DNA of 64,000 nucleotides, from the NCBI RefSeq assembly GCF_003315245.1, contig NZ_QNRT01000006.1, forward strand, positions 111,179 through 175,178, in the 5' to 3' direction. The translations under genes were made by a program, and so were the position numbers. Source of the DNA: Arenicella xantha. GTDB taxonomy: Bacteria; Pseudomonadota; Gammaproteobacteria; Arenicellales; Arenicellaceae. The notes under the pieces are model-generated. The model did no database searches. It was given only the letters and a program-made list of their open reading frames with translations, and was not told where the DNA came from. How positions within the stretch are numbered: the stretch's first letter is position 1; every line of letters starts with the position of its first letter. Positions 46,729-55,685 of the stretch are shown piece after piece.

Positions 46729-47216
46729 TGACAAAATATATATTGTTACTCGTAGGCGCATGCTGGATATTCAGCTCAGCGCCCAGCCAAGCCGTGATCG
46801 AACAAGTTGAATTCGATGAACCACAACAAGAGCAGCGTTACCGCGACCTGACTGAGGAACTCCGGTGTGTGGTCTGCCAAAATCAAAACATAGCTGACTC
46901 CGAAGCACCACTGGCAAAAGATTTACGCGAAATTACCGCTGACATGATCCGCCAAGGTGCGAGCGATGACGAGGTGAAGACGTTCATGCGTGATCGTTAT
47001 GGCGATTTTGTGCTCTACCGAACGCCGTTTAATTCCGCTACTGCGTTCTTATGGCTAGGGCCAATTATCGTACTTCTAATCGTATTGTTTGGCGTTATAA
47101 AACATATTCGTAAACGCCAAGAAGATGACCTACTCGGCGCATCTCAATCCCAAGATGATACTAATCGCATTAAAGTAAGAAATTTACTCCGCGACACACC
47201 AAACCTCGGCGACTGA
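46728..47216 (+). CDS. ccmH: Cytochrome c maturation protein CcmH
   Basis: 162 residues with a signal peptide, the redox motif LRCVVCQNQNIADSEA, and a C-terminal membrane helix (AFLWLGPIIVLLIVLFGVI). The start overlaps the ccmG stop by one base. It is the short CcmH form, and the TPR part is a separate gene (ccmI) downstream. Confidence 0.93.
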   Translation: MTKYILLLVGACWIFSSAPSQAVIEQVEFDEPQQEQRYRDLTEELRCVVCQNQNIADSEAPLAKDLREITADMIRQGASDDEVKTFMRDRYGDFVLYRTPFNSATAFLWLGPIIVLLIVLFGVIKHIRKRQEDDLLGASQSQDDTNRIKVRNLLRDTPNLGD

Positions 47217-47232
47217 GGCGAGCAACTATCTC

Positions 47233-48510
47233 ATGACTGTTTTCATTATTATCTCAATTGCTATCATCCTTGTTTCTATTGGCCTGCTACTTAGACCACT
47301 ATTAACCGAGCGCGACAGCATATCCTATGAGCGCCAGGCGCAAAATATTCATTTCGCTAAGGAACGTCTCGCGGAGCTTGAAGAACAACTCAAGAATGCG
47401 AGTATTTCGGCTACCGATTACGAAGCACTAAAATTGGAAATTGAAAACACTCTTGCTGAAGACATCGATATGGCGACGCAAGCCGAGGTTAAGTCCGACA
47501 AACCATCCACCGGCTCCAATCGACTAGCGATAGCTGCCTTGTGTCTAGGACTGCCGCTCGCAGCTTTCGGCGTATACATGATTATCGGTAACCCCGCATC
47601 CGTTACCAATGAACAAGCGTCGAATACGCAGAACCAAGCAGCGCCCACATCAGCCCAACAGAATCAGGTTGAAGCCTTAATCCGCGGCATAGAACAACGC
47701 TTAGCCGAGCAACCGGATGACCTTGAGGGCTGGAGCTTGATCGCTCGTACTTATCTGTCACTTGGGCGCTACCAAGATGCGCAAAATGCCTATCTCAAGG
47801 TACTCGCATTAGGTGGTGAAAAACCGAGCACTTATGCCGCTCTGGCCGATGCCACTGCCCTACTAGCCAACGGTGAAATCACGGCTGAAGCGACTATGTA
47901 TATTAATAAAGCGCTCGGCATGGATCAAAATAATCAGCAAGCGTTGTGGTTAGCTGGCCTCGGAGCCTTACAACGCAATGATGACGCAGCCGCTAAGGAC
48001 TACTGGGGCAATCTATTGCAACAGCTATCTGACATGCCTGAGCAACAGCAAGAATTGCGCGAAATCATGGCTCAAAGCTTGGGTTCAGCACCTGCCGCAC
48101 CGGCCGTCGCCAACAATACTAACCAAACCACCACAACTCAGCCAAAACCGTCATCCAACAAGTCGCCAGCCTTGATTTTAGAGGTCTCGCTGTCTAATGA
48201 ATTAGCATCTAAAGCAAGTCCAAACGACTTAGTGTTTGTTATTGCTCGCGCTAAAAATGGCCCGCCAGCTCCATTGGCCGTCAAACGCCTCACGGTGGCA
48301 CAACTCCCCACTACCGTCACTTTGACAGACGCCGATGCCATGATGGCTCAATTTTCTTTGTCGGCATTTCCAGATGTTGTGGTGCGTGCGCGGGTATCGA
48401 AATCAGGCCAGCCTGTCGCCAGTGCCGGCGACCTTCAGTCTGCAGGGATCGAGGTCAAAAACTCGCATGCTGAGTCAGTCAGCTTAACTATTTCCGATGT
48501 GATTGACTAA
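47233..48510 (+). CDS. ccmI: Cytochrome c maturation protein CcmI (TPR)
   Basis: 425 residues: two N-terminal membrane helices (residues about 1-20 and 95-115), TPR repeats (EGWSLIARTYLSLGRYQDAQ; ALWLAGLGALQRNDDAA) and a C-terminal beta-rich domain (LVFVIARAKNGPPAPLAVKR). This matches the CcmI/NrfG-like apocytochrome-holding subunit. It ends the ccm operon. Confidence 0.9.
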   Translation: MTVFIIISIAIILVSIGLLLRPLLTERDSISYERQAQNIHFAKERLAELEEQLKNASISATDYEALKLEIENTLAEDIDMATQAEVKSDKPSTGSNRLAIAALCLGLPLAAFGVYMIIGNPASVTNEQASNTQNQAAPTSAQQNQVEALIRGIEQRLAEQPDDLEGWSLIARTYLSLGRYQDAQNAYLKVLALGGEKPSTYAALADATALLANGEITAEATMYINKALGMDQNNQQALWLAGLGALQRNDDAAAKDYWGNLLQQLSDMPEQQQELREIMAQSLGSAPAAPAVANNTNQTTTTQPKPSSNKSPALILEVSLSNELASKASPNDLVFVIARAKNGPPAPLAVKRLTVAQLPTTVTLTDADAMMAQFSLSAFPDVVVRARVSKSGQPVASAGDLQSAGIEVKNSHAESVSLTISDVID

Positions 48511-48537
48511 ACATCTCTGACTCGATCACAGCAACCA

Positions 48538-49023
48538 CTAGAGCCACCGGCGTACTTTGCGCCGGTAGTTAGTGAACGAATCACCAAACAAATCTTGCAT
48601 GGCACGCTCTTCCGGAACAATTTGAAATCGTGTGATAAACACCACAAAGAGAAGCACACCAAGCCAGCTGAAAACACTGCCTAGCCATATTGCACATCCC
48701 ATGGCAACAAATACCATACCTAAGTACATTGGATTGCGGCTAAAGCGAAAGATCCCAAACTGCACCAGCTGACTTGCTGACGCTGGTCGCAAAGGATTTA
48801 CCGTTGTGTGCGCTCGCCGAAAGCTAACCACACCTAGCACAGCAATAGTCACGCCGATAATCGCGCAGGCCAACGCAATAACTTTATTGACTAGCGGCGC
48901 AGAAAATAATAAGTGGCGAGCCGTATCCACATAGGCGAGCAACACTATTAGCAGCAAGCTCAACAACAAAACAATCGGAGGCGGAACGCGATGCTCTAAC
49001 CATTGCCATTGCATACTACTCAT
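48538..49023 (-). CDS. Isoprenylcysteine carboxyl methyltransferase-like membrane protein
   Basis: 161 residues, four membrane helices. The C-terminal ICMT/PEMT-type motif is FGIFRFSRNPMYLGMVF...PEERAMQDLFGDSFTNYRRKVRRW. Bacterial members are membrane methyltransferases of unknown substrate. It is convergent with ccmI. Confidence 0.82.
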   Translation of the reverse strand: MSSMQWQWLEHRVPPPIVLLLSLLLIVLLAYVDTARHLLFSAPLVNKVIALACAIIGVTIAVLGVVSFRRAHTTVNPLRPASASQLVQFGIFRFSRNPMYLGMVFVAMGCAIWLGSVFSWLGVLLFVVFITRFQIVPEERAMQDLFGDSFTNYRRKVRRWL

Positions 49024-49103
49024 CTCCAGTGACCCAAGGTCATGTTAATTAATTGTCTGTCACCACACGACTGATGCGGGTAAATTCAGATTTTCCCGCA
49101 ACA

Positions 49104-49589
49104 CTATTTCAGTGCTTGATACTGTCCGCTGAAAAACACCAATGGTGAATGTGGCGTCGACTCATAGTCTAAAACAGCGCCAACAATAATCACATGGTCC
49201 CCACCTTCATAAAGGTGCTCTGTCCGACAATGAAACCGAGCACTAACCTCGGAGAATTGTGGCACATCATGATGGCCGGCAAACCAATCTACGTCATCGA
49301 ATACAGTTTCGTCCCAGCTGCGCATAGCAAACAAATTAGATAATGGTTGCTGTTCAGCCGTCAGCACACTGATGGTGAAATATTCGGCTTCATGAAATTC
49401 CGTAAATCGAGTCGAACCTTTATCTACACACCACGACACTAACGGCGGCTCGAGCGAGACTGAAGCAAAACTATTGGCCGTCAACCCAATCGGCTTTCCT
49501 TGCTTGTCTCGTGTCGTTACAACTGTAACGCCGGTTGCGAATTGACCAAATGCATCGCGCAAAGAGCGATGCTGATTAGAATCTGTCAT
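49104..49589 (-). CDS. Flavin reductase family protein
   Basis: 161 residues, split-barrel fold: LRDAFGQFATGVTVVTTRDKQG, IGLTANSFASVSLEPPLVSWCV, RFHCRTEHLYEGGDHVIIVG. This resembles the reductase components of two-component flavin monooxygenases, such as HpaC. No oxygenase gene is adjacent, so its partner is unknown. Confidence 0.88.
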   Translation of the reverse strand: MTDSNQHRSLRDAFGQFATGVTVVTTRDKQGKPIGLTANSFASVSLEPPLVSWCVDKGSTRFTEFHEAEYFTISVLTAEQQPLSNLFAMRSWDETVFDDVDWFAGHHDVPQFSEVSARFHCRTEHLYEGGDHVIIVGAVLDYESTPHSPLVFFSGQYQALK

Positions 49590-49708
49590 TTAAAATTATT
49601 GTCCTTCATATGAATGTACCTATTATCATCTTTTTCGCCTACGATTGAAACTAAAGCACATATTGGTTATGTTAGCTGTCGTCCAAATTGAACTTGAGTT
49701 GTCGAACA

Positions 49709-50137
49709 ATGAGCTACGATGCTAACAATATTTTCGCCAAAATCCTGCGCGGTGAAATCCCCGCCATAACAGTCTATGAGGACGATCAAACTTTGGCATT
49801 TATGGACATCATGCCGCAAGCTCATGGGCACACACTGGTTATCCCTAAAGAAGCGGCCGAAACATTGCATGACCTGTCAGACGATGCCGCCGCCAACCTA
49901 ATCAAGAAAGTGAAAATGATTGCGGCTGCGGTGAAAAGCGCAATGCAAGCCGAAGGCATAACCCTATTCCAGCTAAATGGTGAGGCCGCAGGTCAAACCG
50001 TTCCACATATTCATTTTCACGTGCTACCCGGCTCTATTGTTACCGCTCGCGCTCATGCATCCGTGCCGAGCGACCAGTCGAGCTTGGAAGACGCCGCAGC
50101 TCGTATTCGTTCAGCCTTGGAACAAGTCCAACACTAG
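49709..50137 (+). CDS. HIT family nucleotide-binding hydrolase
   Basis: 142 residues from the ATG at 49709; a longer TTG frame lacks support. The family signatures are FAKILRGEIPA, LAFMDIMPQAHGHTLVIPK and the His triad VPHIHFHVLP. It probably hydrolyses AMP conjugates such as adenosine phosphoramidate, as Hint-type proteins do. Confidence 0.9.
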   Translation: MSYDANNIFAKILRGEIPAITVYEDDQTLAFMDIMPQAHGHTLVIPKEAAETLHDLSDDAAANLIKKVKMIAAAVKSAMQAEGITLFQLNGEAAGQTVPHIHFHVLPGSIVTARAHASVPSDQSSLEDAAARIRSALEQVQH

Positions 50138-50158
50138 TGGCTCGAATGAATTCGCAGA

Positions 50159-50605
50159 CTAGCGGCGCGATCGGAAAAACGCTCTAAGCATGTCAGCGCT
50201 ATCTTGCTGGTACACGCCAAATTCAACTTCACATTGATGGTTTAATTGCTCATTCTGAAGAATATTGAGTACTGAACCACCGGCGCCCGCTCTTGGTTCC
50301 GCGGTGGCAATAACCACACGCTTAACTCGCGCATGAATTAACGCACCAGCACACATAGCACAAGGCTCCAGAGTTACGTACAGCGTAGCATCCGGCAAGC
50401 GATAGTTTTGGGCATGATTACACGCCGCTCGCAAGGCATTGATTTCAGCATGAGCGGTCGGGTCTTGTTGAGAGATTGGCTGATTGAACCCTTCGCCAAT
50501 CACGTTATTGTCGCGAACTAAAATCGCACCGACCGGCACTTCTCCTACTGTTTCAGCGTGTCGCGCTAAGACTAGCGCACGCTGCATCCAGACCTCATCA
50601 CTCAT
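50159..50605 (-). CDS. tadA: tRNA adenosine(34) deaminase TadA
   Basis: 148 residues. Zinc and catalytic motifs are TAHAEINALRAAC and EPCAMCAGALIHARVKRVV, followed by AEPRAGAGGSVLNIL, characteristic of TadA. It converts A34 to inosine in tRNA-Arg(ACG). The ATG overlaps the ppsR stop by four bases, so the two are cotranscribed. Confidence 0.92.
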   Translation of the reverse strand: MSDEVWMQRALVLARHAETVGEVPVGAILVRDNNVIGEGFNQPISQQDPTAHAEINALRAACNHAQNYRLPDATLYVTLEPCAMCAGALIHARVKRVVIATAEPRAGAGGSVLNILQNEQLNHQCEVEFGVYQQDSADMLRAFFRSRR

Positions 50606-51441
50606 AAACTTGCTACACGTCGCTCGATCCCGGCACGCTGCAACATACGTGCGGCAATTTCCTCAACAGAAAGCTGCGTGGTATCGATATAGGGCACCCG
50701 ATATTGGCGGTATAAGGTCTCAGCCTGGCGAATTTCATCCACGCAGGTTCGTAAGTTGGCGTACTGACTATTCGGTTTACGTTCATTACGAATCTCTGAC
50801 AAACGCGCTGGGCGAATCGTTAAACCAAATAATTTGCGCTGATGTTCAACCAAGGCATTGGGTAGCTTGCCAGTATCGAGATCATCAGGAATCAAAGGAT
50901 AATTCGCCGCTTTTACGCCATATTGCATACCCAAATAAACGCTGGTCGGCGTTTTGCCTGTGCGCGACACACCGATCAAAATAATGTCCGCCTCAGCGTA
51001 ACGATGCAAATGCATGCCATCGTCATTTGCCAATGCAAAATGCACCGCATCAATCCGCTGCATATAGTTTTGGTCAACCGTACGACTGTCCTCTTTAAAA
51101 ATAGCCGGATGCCCAACATTATGCGCCGACTTAACGCCCAGTTCGGCCTCTAAAGGCGATAAAAATGTCGAGAAAACATCAATATAGAAACAGTTAGAAT
51201 TCTCAATAACAATACTTACATCTTGATTCAGAATGGTGTCGACGACAATTGGCCGCGCTATCGACTCTTGTGCTTCTTTATTGATTTCAGCTGCAATGCG
51301 ATGCGCTTTTTCAGGTGTATCAACAAACGGTTTAGTGACACTTTCAAACTGAATCTGTGGAAATTGGACCAATAAGCTTCGACCTAAATTCTCAGCGGTC
51401 ATCCCAGTACTATCTGATAAGAAGAAAACTTTGCGTTTCAT
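50602..51441 (-). CDS. ppsR: PEP synthase regulatory kinase/phosphorylase PpsR
   Basis: 279 residues. DUF299 features: the N-terminal VFFLSDSTGMTAENLGRSLL, a P-loop-like GVSRTGKTPTSVYLG, and the C-terminal IEEIAARMLQRAGI type helix. It phosphorylates and dephosphorylates PpsA in an ADP/Pi-dependent manner. It is divergent from ppsA, so enzyme and regulator share a control region. Confidence 0.93.
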   Translation of the reverse strand: MKRKVFFLSDSTGMTAENLGRSLLVQFPQIQFESVTKPFVDTPEKAHRIAAEINKEAQESIARPIVVDTILNQDVSIVIENSNCFYIDVFSTFLSPLEAELGVKSAHNVGHPAIFKEDSRTVDQNYMQRIDAVHFALANDDGMHLHRYAEADIILIGVSRTGKTPTSVYLGMQYGVKAANYPLIPDDLDTGKLPNALVEHQRKLFGLTIRPARLSEIRNERKPNSQYANLRTCVDEIRQAETLYRQYRVPYIDTTQLSVEEIAARMLQRAGIERRVASL

Positions 51442-51574
51442 GCGTTTTTTTGACCTTTTTAGCGATTTCTTTAGGTATCTGTATACCGATTATTCAGGAC
51501 ACGATTTGTTCTCGTAAAGCTGCGTGTTAAACTTCAGTTCCACGAAAATACTTAATCCAAATGAGGATTATCCT

Positions 51575-53959
51575 TTGAACACGAAACACTCCAACGAGTA
51601 CATCATCGCGTTCGATCAGCTTACTATAAACGATGTGGAACATGTCGGGGGCAAGAATGCCTCACTCGGTGAGATGATCGCAAATCTTAGTTCACTTGGC
51701 GTATCGGTGCCGAATGGGTTTGCTACCACCGCAAATGCTTATCGTGAATTCTTAGCGACTGATGGCTTAGACAAGAAAATTAATGCCCGGCTAGATGCTT
51801 TGGATGTTGACAATATTGACGACCTCAATAGCGCTGGCGCTGACATCCGACGTTGGATTATTGAAACACCTTTTCCAGCCGCTTTCGACTCCGCATTAGA
51901 CGCAGCTTTCACCGCCATGCAAGGCGGTAATGCCAACCTAAAAGTCGCTGTTCGATCATCCGCCACGGCTGAAGACCTACCCGACGCATCATTTGCTGGA
52001 CAACAAGAAACCTTCTTAAATATCGAAGGTTTAGCTGCGGTTAAACATGCGGTACACGAAGTCTTCGCCTCGCTGTTTAATGACCGTGCGATCTCGTATC
52101 GCGTACACCAAGGCTATGCGCATGAAAATGTCGCACTATCCGCTGGCATACAACGCATGGTACGCAGTGAAACAGGGTCCGCTGGGGTAATGTTCACTCT
52201 CGATACCGAGTCCGGCTTTGACGACGTGGTATTTGTTACCTCGTCTTATGGCTTAGGTGAAACGGTAGTACAAGGGTCAGTGAACCCTGACGAGTTCTAC
52301 GTGCACAAACCCACGCTCAATGCCGGTCGCCCCGCCGTTGTACGCCGAAATATGGGCAGCAAATTGATCAAAATGATCTATTCCGGCGAAACCACCGCAG
52401 GACGCTCAGTATCAACCGTTGATGTTGATGCGGCCGAACGCAAACGGTTCTCTATCACCGACGCCGACGTCGAATCTTTGGCACGCCAAGCCCTCATCAT
52501 TGAGAAGCATTACGGCCGACCGATGGATATCGAGTGGGCTAAAGATGGCGATGATCAACAGCTGTATATTGTGCAAGCACGCCCCGAAACAGTGGCAAGT
52601 CAATCTGACGCAACCATGAAGGTCAGTTACAAGCTAAACGAATCCAGCTCAGTATTAGCCGAAGGCCGCGCCATCGGACAACGTATTGCCAGTGGCAAGG
52701 TTCGTAAAGTCTTGAGCATTGATCAAATGAACATTGTGCAAGACGGCGACATTCTGGTCACCGACATGACCGACCCCGATTGGGAACCGGTAATGAAACG
52801 CGCTTCAGCAATTATCACCAATCGTGGCGGACGAACCTGTCACGCTGCCATTATCGCTCGTGAACTAGGCGTCGCAGCCGTAGTTGGTTGTGGTAATGCT
52901 ACCGAACTATTGGACGACGGTGTGGCGGTAACGGTATCTTGCGCGGAAGGCGATACTGGCTACATTTATGCTGGTGAGTTGGACTTCGAGAAGCAAGTTA
53001 CCAAGCTCGATAACATGCCTGAAATACCCTTCAAAATCATGCAAAACGTGGGCAATCCAGACCGAGCATTCACTTTTGCTCAACTCCCACATGAAGGGAT
53101 TGGCCTAGCTCGATTGGAGTTCATTATTAACCGCATGATCGGCGTTCATCCGAAAGCGCTTATTGAGTATGACAAGCAGCCAGCCGACGTAAAAGCCATC
53201 ATTGATGAATATATGGCTGGATACGACTCACCGACTGATTTTTTCGTCAAGAAATTGTCCGAAGGAATAGCCACACTAGCTTGTGCCTTTAGTCCCAAGC
53301 GGGTCATCGTGCGTCTCTCTGACTTCAAGTCAAATGAATACGCACACATGGTTGGCGGCCATGACTACGAACCTGACGAAGAGAACCCAATGCTTGGTTT
53401 CCGCGGTGCGTCACGTTATATCGCTCCGAGCATGCGCGACTGCTTTGAATTGGAATGCCAAGCTGTTAAGTATGTTCGAGATGTCATGGGACTTACCAAC
53501 ATTGAGATCATGATCCCCTTTGTCAGAACCGTTGACGAAGCAGTACAAGTCATTGACTTACTTGGTGAAAATGGCCTGAAGCGTGGTGAAAATGGTCTTA
53601 AGGTAATCATGATGTGCGAGCTACCTTCCAACGCCCTACTCGCCGATGAATTTCTTGAGCACTTCGACGGTTTCTCGATTGGCTCTAATGACATGACACA
53701 ATTAACTCTTGGTCTAGACCGAGACTCAGGCATTGTGTCGCACCTCTTTGACGAACGTAATCCGGCCGTTAAGAAGATGCTGTCAATGGCGATCGAAGCA
53801 TGTAACCGCGCAGGAAAATACATTGGTATTTGCGGCCAAGGCCCGAGCGACCATCCGGATTTTGCTGAGTGGTTGTTTAAGCAAGGTATTGACTCAGTAT
53901 CACTTAACCCAGACTCGGTAGTAGAAACCTGGGAACGATTAGCAAAGCTAAAAATCTAG
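51575..53959 (+). CDS. ppsA: Phosphoenolpyruvate synthase
   Basis: 794 residues from a TTG at 51575. That start is chosen because gagga lies seven bases upstream and the length then matches E. coli PpsA (792); the upstream GTG at 51524 is less likely. The ATP-binding domain has [10 protein letters not shown] and [20 protein letters not shown], the phosphohistidine is in [17 protein letters not shown], and the PEP-binding barrel ends with [16 protein letters not shown]. It converts pyruvate plus ATP to PEP plus AMP and Pi for gluconeogenesis. Confidence 0.95.
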   Translation: MNTKHSNEYIIAFDQLTINDVEHVGGKNASLGEMIANLSSLGVSVPNGFATTANAYREFLATDGLDKKINARLDALDVDNIDDLNSAGADIRRWIIETPFPAAFDSALDAAFTAMQGGNANLKVAVRSSATAEDLPDASFAGQQETFLNIEGLAAVKHAVHEVFASLFNDRAISYRVHQGYAHENVALSAGIQRMVRSETGSAGVMFTLDTESGFDDVVFVTSSYGLGETVVQGSVNPDEFYVHKPTLNAGRPAVVRRNMGSKLIKMIYSGETTAGRSVSTVDVDAAERKRFSITDADVESLARQALIIEKHYGRPMDIEWAKDGDDQQLYIVQARPETVASQSDATMKVSYKLNESSSVLAEGRAIGQRIASGKVRKVLSIDQMNIVQDGDILVTDMTDPDWEPVMKRASAIITNRGGRTCHAAIIARELGVAAVVGCGNATELLDDGVAVTVSCAEGDTGYIYAGELDFEKQVTKLDNMPEIPFKIMQNVGNPDRAFTFAQLPHEGIGLARLEFIINRMIGVHPKALIEYDKQPADVKAIIDEYMAGYDSPTDFFVKKLSEGIATLACAFSPKRVIVRLSDFKSNEYAHMVGGHDYEPDEENPMLGFRGASRYIAPSMRDCFELECQAVKYVRDVMGLTNIEIMIPFVRTVDEAVQVIDLLGENGLKRGENGLKVIMMCELPSNALLADEFLEHFDGFSIGSNDMTQLTLGLDRDSGIVSHLFDERNPAVKKMLSMAIEACNRAGKYIGICGQGPSDHPDFAEWLFKQGIDSVSLNPDSVVETWERLAKLKI

Positions 53960-54280
53960 CTAAACGTCACTGAGCAATCTTGTCGAGCTCAGTTAATAGC
54001 AATAAACATAAACTTGGTCACTCAAGGATGAGTCACCAAGTCTAGCACTACCCTCCTCTAGTTACCGATACGGCAATATATCTCACATCAACAATTCAAG
54101 TTAAATGACTGATATTCATGCTGTGAATTAATTCCGCTACGCTGATTCTCGTCAAAAAATATATTTGTGGTATGTTTATTAAGGTGAACTTGTTGATCAC
54201 TATGAACATTAATGAATTGTCTAGATGCATGATGCGTCTACAGTTTGAAATTTCACATAACATCTAGTTAGGAGAATGCG
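53960..54280 (+). other. Gene-free interval between ppsA and the CBS-domain gene
   Basis: 321 bases. A hairpin at 54012-54041 has 13-base arms with one C-C mismatch and an agga loop, but no T-tract follows, so its role as ppsA terminator is uncertain. The rest is AT-rich and ends in the leader of the CBS gene with a taggag ribosome-binding site. Confidence 0.4.
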
Positions 54281-54694
54281 ATGCTACGTTCAGTTCAAAT
54301 GAAAGACTATATGTTGGCCAACCCGGTCAAAGTCAAACCCAGTGATGATGTGTTTGAAGCGATTCATCAGTTATTGGTCTACCGAGTATCCGGTGTGTGT
54401 GTGGTTGATGATACCGACAAGCTAGTCGGCGTACTGTCTGAACTAGATTGTCTACGGGCTATTTTGAGTTCAGTCTACAATAAAAACCCCGTAGGCAAAG
54501 TCTCAGAGTACATGACCAAAGAGGTGATCTCGGTCAAACTGCAAGACAATATAGTGGATGTTGCTACCGACATGATGTTGCACAAACATCGTCGCCGACC
54601 GGTGATTTCAGACGACGGCACATTAATTGGGCAAGTTACTTGTCGCCAACTACTGCGCGCAGTGAAAGACTTCGCCGCTCCCGACAATCCATAG
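54281..54694 (+). CDS. Tandem CBS-domain protein
   Basis: 137 residues made almost entirely of two CBS domains: residues about 8-60 (VKPSDDVFEAIHQLLVYRVSG) and 70-130 (MTKEVISVKLQDNIVDVA; HKHRRRPVISDDGTLIG). Such stand-alone Bateman modules bind adenine nucleotides or similar ligands and regulate other proteins. No partner is evident; the nearest upstream gene is ppsA. Confidence 0.87.
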   Translation: MLRSVQMKDYMLANPVKVKPSDDVFEAIHQLLVYRVSGVCVVDDTDKLVGVLSELDCLRAILSSVYNKNPVGKVSEYMTKEVISVKLQDNIVDVATDMMLHKHRRRPVISDDGTLIGQVTCRQLLRAVKDFAAPDNP

Positions 54695-54773
54695 AGATTC
54701 ACCCTAAAAAGCATGCGCCGATTCCAGCCAGTAACAATTTGAATTATGTACATCATTCAAATATACTGCGTTG

Positions 54774-55685
54774 ATGAGCGACAGCGACCGACATAAACAA
54801 GCCACACACAACACTGAAACACAGCAAAAAACTGCGGAAAAGAACCCGCCAGCTAACAAACTAACGGATTCACAAAAAGCTGACACACTGAATAAAATTG
54901 GGGCCGACAGTAGCGTTAATATCTGGCGCGGCTCAAACAGACCCCAGCAGCAACGAAAAAAAACGATTAGTACCGGCTTTACCGAATTAGACCAGCAACT
55001 GCATATCGGCGGTTGGCCATTAGGCATTACTTCTGAGCTTGGCATTTCGCAACACGGTATCGGTGAGTTGCGTCTGCTAATTCCAGCACTCAGAGCCTTA
55101 CAACAAAGGTCACATGAAGCCCAACACATTATTTTGGTTGCGCCACCGTTTCTGCCTTTTGCGCCGAGCTTCATTAAAGAGCAAATTGATGTCAGTCAGC
55201 TAACGATAGTTCAAACTAGTAACATCCAAGATACATTGTGGGCCAGCGAGCAATGCTTACTGTCTAAATGCTGTGCCGCCGTATTGTGTTGGAGCGGAAA
55301 CTACAATCTCACTACACGAGAACTTCGTCGCCTACAATTGGCAGCTGAAAAGTCAGGCAGTTGGAATGTGCTATTACGCCATAGCGACTGCCTCTCACAG
55401 TCATCCGCATCTGGATTACGCATACAACTACAATCCGATTCATACAGTAAACTGACACTACATATTGTCAAACAGCCAGCTGGCTGGGCCGGCCAACGGC
55501 TCACCTTGTCATTGTCGCCACACTATGAAAATTGGCAGCGATTGCCAGTCGGGTTACTGCCTCATCACAACCAAACGCAAGTGCCTATTGTGCCCGAACG
55601 CATCGAGACGCCGAACCAACATTTGCATCAACAGGCCTCGGTAACTGTGTTAGCACCACTATCGTCATTACCCACTGTGCATTAG
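54774..55685 (+). CDS. imuA: Translesion mutagenesis accessory protein ImuA
   Basis: 303 residues from the ATG at 54774. The first 60 residues are polar and low-complexity. The RecA/SulA-like core follows: FTELDQQLHIGGWPLGITSELG, LRLLIPALRAL, and AVLCWSGNYNLTTRELRRLQLAAE, which are characteristic of ImuA. It would be a non-catalytic partner in SOS mutagenesis with ImuB. The stop overlaps the likely GTG start of imuB. I saw no good LexA box upstream. Confidence 0.85.
   Translation: MSDSDRHKQATHNTETQQKTAEKNPPANKLTDSQKADTLNKIGADSSVNIWRGSNRPQQQRKKTISTGFTELDQQLHIGGWPLGITSELGISQHGIGELRLLIPALRALQQRSHEAQHIILVAPPFLPFAPSFIKEQIDVSQLTIVQTSNIQDTLWASEQCLLSKCCAAVLCWSGNYNLTTRELRRLQLAAEKSGSWNVLLRHSDCLSQSSASGLRIQLQSDSYSKLTLHIVKQPAGWAGQRLTLSLSPHYENWQRLPVGLLPHHNQTQVPIVPERIETPNQHLHQQASVTVLAPLSSLPTVH

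Noticed and set aside
53560..53610. Apparent tandem duplication in PpsA (GENGLK twice)
   Set aside because: A similar [10 protein letters not shown] sequence occurs in E. coli PpsA, so it is family-conserved rather than an anomaly.
54012..54041. Firm call of a ppsA terminator at this hairpin
   Set aside because: The stem has a mismatch and no T-tract follows, so it is only mentioned as a possibility in the interval entry.
54695..54773. LexA box upstream of imuA
   Set aside because: I found only weak partial matches in the short upstream interval and no CTG-N10-CAG palindrome.
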